The translations under genes and the position numbers were made by a program. From Dietzia sp. B32 (GTDB lineage Bacteria > Actinomycetota > Actinomycetes > Mycobacteriales > Mycobacteriaceae), in assembly GCF_024732245.1 (NCBI RefSeq), contig NZ_CP093845.1, forward strand, positions 2,542,001 to 2,606,000: a stretch of DNA of 64,000 bases, given 5' to 3'. The notes under the pieces are model-generated. The model worked only from the letters and a program-made list of their open reading frames with translations. It ran no database searches and had not been told where the DNA came from. Numbering within the stretch: the first letter of the stretch is position 1; each line of letters opens with the position of its first letter. This document shows, in pieces, positions 60,865-64,000 of the stretch.

Positions 60865-61672
60865 GGTGCATCCTGCCGATGTAGTCGCCGATGGACCGGC
60901 CAGCCTCGGGGCCCTCGTAGGCGGTGACGATCTCCTCGATGCTGCCGCGCTGGCGGATCCGGCCGTGGTCGATCCACATCGCCGAGTCGCACAGCTGGGC
61001 CAGGAACTCGTTGGAGTGTGAGGCGAACACGAGGATCCCGGAGCGGGAGACCAGGTCGGCGAGCTTGACGCGCGCCTTCTTCATGAACTCCGCGTCCACG
61101 GCGCCGATGCCCTCGTCGAGCAGCAGGATCTCGGGATCGATGGAGGTCACCACGCCCATCGCCAGGCGCACCCGCATGCCGGTGGAGTAGGTGCGCAGCG
61201 GCATGTCGAGGTACTCGCCGAGTTCGGTGAAGTCCGCGATCTCCTCGACCTTGGCCTTCATCTGCTTGCGCGTCTGGCCGAGGAACAGCCCGCGGATGAT
61301 GATGTTCTCGTAGCCGGAGATCTCGGGATCCATGCCGACGCCCAGGTCGAACACCGGTGCCACGCGGCCGCGGATCCGGGCCGCGCCGCGGGTGGGCTCG
61401 TAGATCCCGGACAGCAGGCGCAGCAGCGTGGACTTGCCGGCGCCGTTGTGTCCGACGAGGCCGACGCGGTCGCCCTCGCGGAGGGAGAGGGTGATGTCCC
61501 GCAGGGCCTCGACGACGACGACGTTGGACGCGTTGCGGCCGATCGCGCCACCGGCGGAACCCAGGACGGCCTTCTTCAACGACCGCGACTTGGCGTCGAA
61601 GATCGGGAAGTCGACGCAGGCGTCCACGCAGTCGATGGAGACGCCACCGGGGGTGGGTGCAGCGGAGCTCAT
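60854..61672 (-). CDS. wzt: ABC transporter ATP-binding subunit for galactan export (Wzt/Rv3781-like)
   Basis: This 272-residue ATPase drives export of the lipid-linked galactan with its membrane partner encoded just upstream. Walker A is VGLVGHNGAGKSTLLRLL (about 75), the signature motif is LRTYSTGMRVRLAMGV, Walker B is EILLLDEGIGAVD and the switch His is in LVFASHSNEFL. The YSTGM variant of the LSGGQ motif is typical of polysaccharide-exporting ABC ATPases (Wzt/RfbE). The ATG at 61672 has GGAGG about 9 nt upstream, at the end of wzm. It overlaps glfT1 by 11 nt. Confidence 0.95.
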   Translation of the reverse strand: MSSAAPTPGGVSIDCVDACVDFPIFDAKSRSLKKAVLGSAGGAIGRNASNVVVVEALRDITLSLREGDRVGLVGHNGAGKSTLLRLLSGIYEPTRGAARIRGRVAPVFDLGVGMDPEISGYENIIIRGLFLGQTRKQMKAKVEEIADFTELGEYLDMPLRTYSTGMRVRLAMGVVTSIDPEILLLDEGIGAVDAEFMKKARVKLADLVSRSGILVFASHSNEFLAQLCDSAMWIDHGRIRQRGSIEEIVTAYEGPEAGRSIGDYIGRMHHEG

Positions 61673-61684
61673 GGGATGTACCTC

Positions 61685-62572
61685 CTACACCCAGTACGGG
61701 ACTCGGGAGCGGAACTGGCGCAGTGCCACGAACGCCAGCGCGAGACCGACGGCCGTGCAGGCCAGGACGATCCACCAGTGGTAGGCGTCGATCGGTTGGC
61801 CGATCATCGGCGCCCGGACGATCTCCAGGTAGTGGTACAGCGGGTTGAGCTCGGCGATGCGCGCGCGGTCGGCGATCTCGCCGCCCTGCTCGTAGAGCGT
61901 CTGCGTGGTCCAGACGATGGGGGTCATGTAGAAGAGCAGCTGCACCATCGAGTCCAGCAGCGGCGCGATGTCACGGAACCGGGTGGCGAGGATGCCGAAC
62001 AGCATGGCCACCCACACGCCGTTGAGCATGAGCACCGCCAGTCCCAGGACGGACAGCAGCAGGTCCCAGCCGAGCGGCCGGGGGAACACCACCATGAGCA
62101 CCACCCAGATCACCAGGTTGTGGCACAGGAAGAGGAACTGGCGCCACACCAGGCGGTAGACGTGCACGCTCAGGGCGCTGGGGAGCTGCTTGATCAGGCC
62201 CTCGTTGGCGATGAAGACCTCGGAGCCCTCCTTGATGCACCCGGAGATGAAGCCCCACATGATGAGTCCCACGGTGACGTGGGGGAGGAACTCGGCGAGT
62301 GGGATCTGGAAGAGGATCGAGTAGAGCAGGCCGAGTGCGACGGCCATGACTCCGGTGGCGATGGTGATCCACAGGGGTCCGAGCGTGGACCGCCGGTAGC
62401 GCTGTTTGATGTCCTGCCAGCCGAGGGACAGCCACAGCTCGCGCTGACTGAGCCCCTGCCGCAGGTCGGCGACGGCCCGGCGGAAGGTGTGGGAGTCGTT
62501 GACGATCTCGCCGCGGACGCGCTCGTCGGGGAGCGTCGCCGAGGCGGGATCGGGAAGGGACTGGTCCTGCAC
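61685..62572 (-). CDS. wzm: ABC transporter permease for galactan export (Wzm/Rv3783-like)
   Basis: This 295-residue inner-membrane protein has six hydrophobic helices and a 60-residue N-terminal cytosolic part containing WLSLGWQDIKQRYRRSTLGP, the typical coupling segment of ABC-2 polysaccharide exporters. The signature NEGLIKQLPSALSVHVYRL and the C-terminal LNPLYHYLEIVRAPMIG are also family-like. GTG at 62572 is chosen because TAGGCT lies 8 nt upstream; no Shine-Dalgarno is present and the frame is open far upstream. It starts the wzm-wzt-glfT1 operon and is divergent from the oxidoreductase, 66 bp away. Confidence 0.93.
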   Translation of the reverse strand: MQDQSLPDPASATLPDERVRGEIVNDSHTFRRAVADLRQGLSQRELWLSLGWQDIKQRYRRSTLGPLWITIATGVMAVALGLLYSILFQIPLAEFLPHVTVGLIMWGFISGCIKEGSEVFIANEGLIKQLPSALSVHVYRLVWRQFLFLCHNLVIWVVLMVVFPRPLGWDLLLSVLGLAVLMLNGVWVAMLFGILATRFRDIAPLLDSMVQLLFYMTPIVWTTQTLYEQGGEIADRARIAELNPLYHYLEIVRAPMIGQPIDAYHWWIVLACTAVGLALAFVALRQFRSRVPYWV

Positions 62573-62580
62573 GATCGGGA

Positions 62581-62586
62581 AGCCTA
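62581..62586 (-). promoter_or_regulatory. -10 hexamer TAGGCT of the wzm operon, leaderless type
   Basis: TAGGCT on the minus strand is 8 nt before the GTG at 62572. It is back to back with the oxidoreductase promoter. Confidence 0.5.
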
Positions 62587-62626
62587 CTAGAGCCTCGGCC
62601 GGTGGCAGCCCCGCCGCGAGTGCGCG

Positions 62627-62632
62627 TAGACA
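62627..62632 (+). promoter_or_regulatory. -10 hexamer TAGACA of the oxidoreductase gene, leaderless type
   Basis: TAGACA ends 6 nt before the ATG at 62639. Confidence 0.4.
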
Positions 62633-62638
62633 GTAGAG

Positions 62639-63655
62639 ATGACGACCAGTACACAGATCCAGCTCGCGAGCCGCCCCCGCGGATGGCCGACCCACGACAA
62701 CTTCCGCACGGTCTCCGTGGACCTGCCCGAGCTCGCCGAGGGTGAGGTGCGGGTGGCGAACGAGTACGTCTCCGTGGACCCGTACATGCGTGGGCGCATG
62801 AACGAGGGGCGCTCCTACATCCCGCCGTTCGAACTCGATCAGACGATGACCGGCGCCGCTGTGGGGCGCGTGGTCGAGTCGCGGTCCGGCGCCCACCCCG
62901 TCGGTGCGGTGGTCCAGCACGATCTGGGTTGGCGGGACATCGCGCAGGCCGACGGCCGGCAGTTCCGGGTGGTGCGGGAGATCGACGGTGTGCCGGTCTC
63001 GGCGTACCTCGGGGTACTCGGGACCACCGGTCTCACGGCGTATGTGGGTCTGCTGCACATCGGACGTTTCCAGCCGGGCGAGTCGGTCTTCGTCTCCGGC
63101 GCGGCCGGGTCCGTCGGGTCGGCCGTGGGCCAGATCGCCAAGCTCATGGGGGCCTCCAAGGTGGTCGGGTCCGCCGGTAGCGCGGAGAAGGTCGAGAAGG
63201 CCACGAGCAGCTACGGCTTCGACGCCGCGATCAACTACCGCGAAGGCCCGGTCCGCACGCTCCTGCGCGAGCACTTCGGCACCCAGGACGGTGAGGGCAT
63301 CGACGTCTACTTCGACAACGTGGGCGGGGACCACCTCGAGGCCGCGCTCGACCTGATGAACGACCGCGGTCGGCTCGCGCTGTGTGGCGCGATCAGCTCG
63401 TACAACGCCACCGAGCGCACGCCCGGGCCGGACAACCTCTGGTACGCCATCACCCGTGGGCTCACCCTCCAGGGCTTCACGGTGAACAACTACACGCACC
63501 TCTTCAAGGAGTTCGCGGAGAAGGTCGGTCCGTGGGTCGCGTCGGGCGAGATCGTCTTCGACGAGACCGTCGTCGAGGGCATCGACAACTCGGTCGACGC
63601 GTTCCTCGATCTGATGAAGGGTGCCAACGTCGGCAAGATGCTCGTCAAGATCTGA
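62639..63655 (+). CDS. NADP-dependent medium-chain oxidoreductase (Rv3777-like)
   Basis: This 338-residue enzyme belongs to the zinc-independent MDR family that reduces alkenals or alkenones (leukotriene B4 dehydrogenase/PTGR type). The NADP-binding loop is VFVSGAAGSVGSAVGQIAKLMG, followed by GSAEKVEKA with a residue pattern suited to NADP. YVSVDPYMRGRMNEGRSYIP and GIDVYFDNVGGDHLEAAL are family blocks. No zinc-ligand cysteines are present. In mycobacteria Rv3777, a related enzyme, lies close to the same export genes. Its role in wall assembly, if any, is unknown. Confidence 0.9.
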   Translation: MTTSTQIQLASRPRGWPTHDNFRTVSVDLPELAEGEVRVANEYVSVDPYMRGRMNEGRSYIPPFELDQTMTGAAVGRVVESRSGAHPVGAVVQHDLGWRDIAQADGRQFRVVREIDGVPVSAYLGVLGTTGLTAYVGLLHIGRFQPGESVFVSGAAGSVGSAVGQIAKLMGASKVVGSAGSAEKVEKATSSYGFDAAINYREGPVRTLLREHFGTQDGEGIDVYFDNVGGDHLEAALDLMNDRGRLALCGAISSYNATERTPGPDNLWYAITRGLTLQGFTVNNYTHLFKEFAEKVGPWVASGEIVFDETVVEGIDNSVDAFLDLMKGANVGKMLVKI

Positions 63656-63714
63656 CCGGCCCGCCCGCCGACCCGGGTGGGGGCGCGTCACGGGGGTGCG
63701 GCAGGGTTGACGTC

Positions 63715-64000
63715 ATGACGCCGACTCGCCGAGCCGCGCCCGCAGACCGTCTACGGCGACGGATCCGTCGCCGGCTCGATGACGCGCGCGCCGCCGCGGA
63801 CGCGCGGTGGGGCCGGGCGCGGGAGAGTCACCGGCCCGTGTATCTCGTCGCCCCGGCCGGTCACCCCAATCACGGCGACGAGCAGTTGTTGGCGGGGTGG
63901 TTGCGCTACCTGCGGCACGCGCTGCCCGGCACACCCGTGGTGGTGGACTGTCACACGCCCGGTCAGGCGGCGGTCCTCCACCATTCCGAGCACCCGGACG
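63715..64000 (+). CDS. Probable polysaccharide pyruvyltransferase-family protein, start only
   Basis: The first 95 residues are seen before the window ends. An Arg-rich stretch (RLRRRIRRRLDDARAAADAR) precedes PVYLVAPAGHPNHGDEQLL, then GWLRYLRHALPGTPVVVDCH. The G-[NH]-x-G-D-E pattern at the start of a Rossmann-like domain is the usual opening of polysaccharide pyruvyltransferase-family proteins. These add pyruvate ketals or act as related envelope glycan enzymes. ATG at 63715 is preceded at 7 nt by CAGGGT, a weak -10 form. Family assignment rests on a short motif only. Confidence 0.55.
   Translation, partial: MTPTRRAAPADRLRRRIRRRLDDARAAADARWGRARESHRPVYLVAPAGHPNHGDEQLLAGWLRYLRHALPGTPVVVDCHTPGQAAVLHHSEHPD

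Overview
The window is very GC-rich (roughly 70% or more by eye) and holds most of the genes that build the mycolyl-arabinogalactan cell wall. This places it in the mycolic-acid actinobacteria (Mycobacteriales). The gene set and order match the Rv3777-Rv3811 region of Mycobacterium tuberculosis, but with only two emb arabinosyltransferases and several inserted genes. A Dietzia-like or related genus is my best guess; the genus is inference and cannot be proven from the window alone.

Layout. 1-4.7 kb: a truncated septum-formation-type membrane protein, a small ankyrin protein, serS, a PaaI-type thioesterase, a PlsC-type acyltransferase and a HAD phosphatase, ending in two strong hairpins. 4.9-12.3 kb: a secreted PGRP/amidase with an LGFP repeat, glf (UDP-galactopyranose mutase), then three genes not expected between glf and glfT2 (a two-TM protein of unknown function, a TPM/DUF5129-like protein, a cyclophilin lipoprotein). 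12.5-32.2 kb: glfT2, a DPPR phosphatase, ubiA, aftB, two Ag85-type mycolyltransferases, a DUF732-like lipoprotein, a Culp6-like cutinase, fadD32, pks13 and accD4, all on the plus strand. 32.7-44.1 kb, minus strand: dprE1, dprE2, aftA and two emb genes, closed by a terminator. 44.2-50.4 kb: a secreted lipase, a TetR-regulated aromatic-catabolism operon (extradiol dioxygenase, FAH-family hydrolase, FAD hydroxylase) and a small repeat protein, all lying between dprE1 and gtrA. 50.8-55.2 kb: gtrA, a large polytopic membrane protein and a second GlfT2-like glycosyltransferase. 55.3-59.7 kb: assorted metabolic genes (RidA, an AbiEi/DUF559-like protein, TerC, a hotdog protein, a solo 3Fe-4S ferredoxin, a TIGR03086 protein). 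59.8-64 kb: wzm-wzt-glfT1 (galactan initiation and export), an MDR oxidoreductase, and the start of a probable polysaccharide pyruvyltransferase gene.

How the genes work together. Glf supplies UDP-Galf. GlfT1 and GlfT2 build the galactan, and Wzm/Wzt export it. The DPPR phosphatase, UbiA, DprE1 and DprE2 make the arabinose donor, decaprenylphosphoryl-arabinose. AftA, the two Emb proteins and AftB build and cap the arabinan. FadD32, Pks13 and AccD4 make mycolic acids, and the Ag85-type enzymes attach them.

Two genome-style features stand out. At least fifteen genes have a TANNNT-type -10 hexamer 6-8 nt before a GTG/ATG and no Shine-Dalgarno, which indicates leaderless transcripts. A roughly 73-bp palindromic repeat occurs twice: once between genes beside glfT1, and once inside the aftB reading frame, where it opens an in-frame Asp/His-rich insertion.
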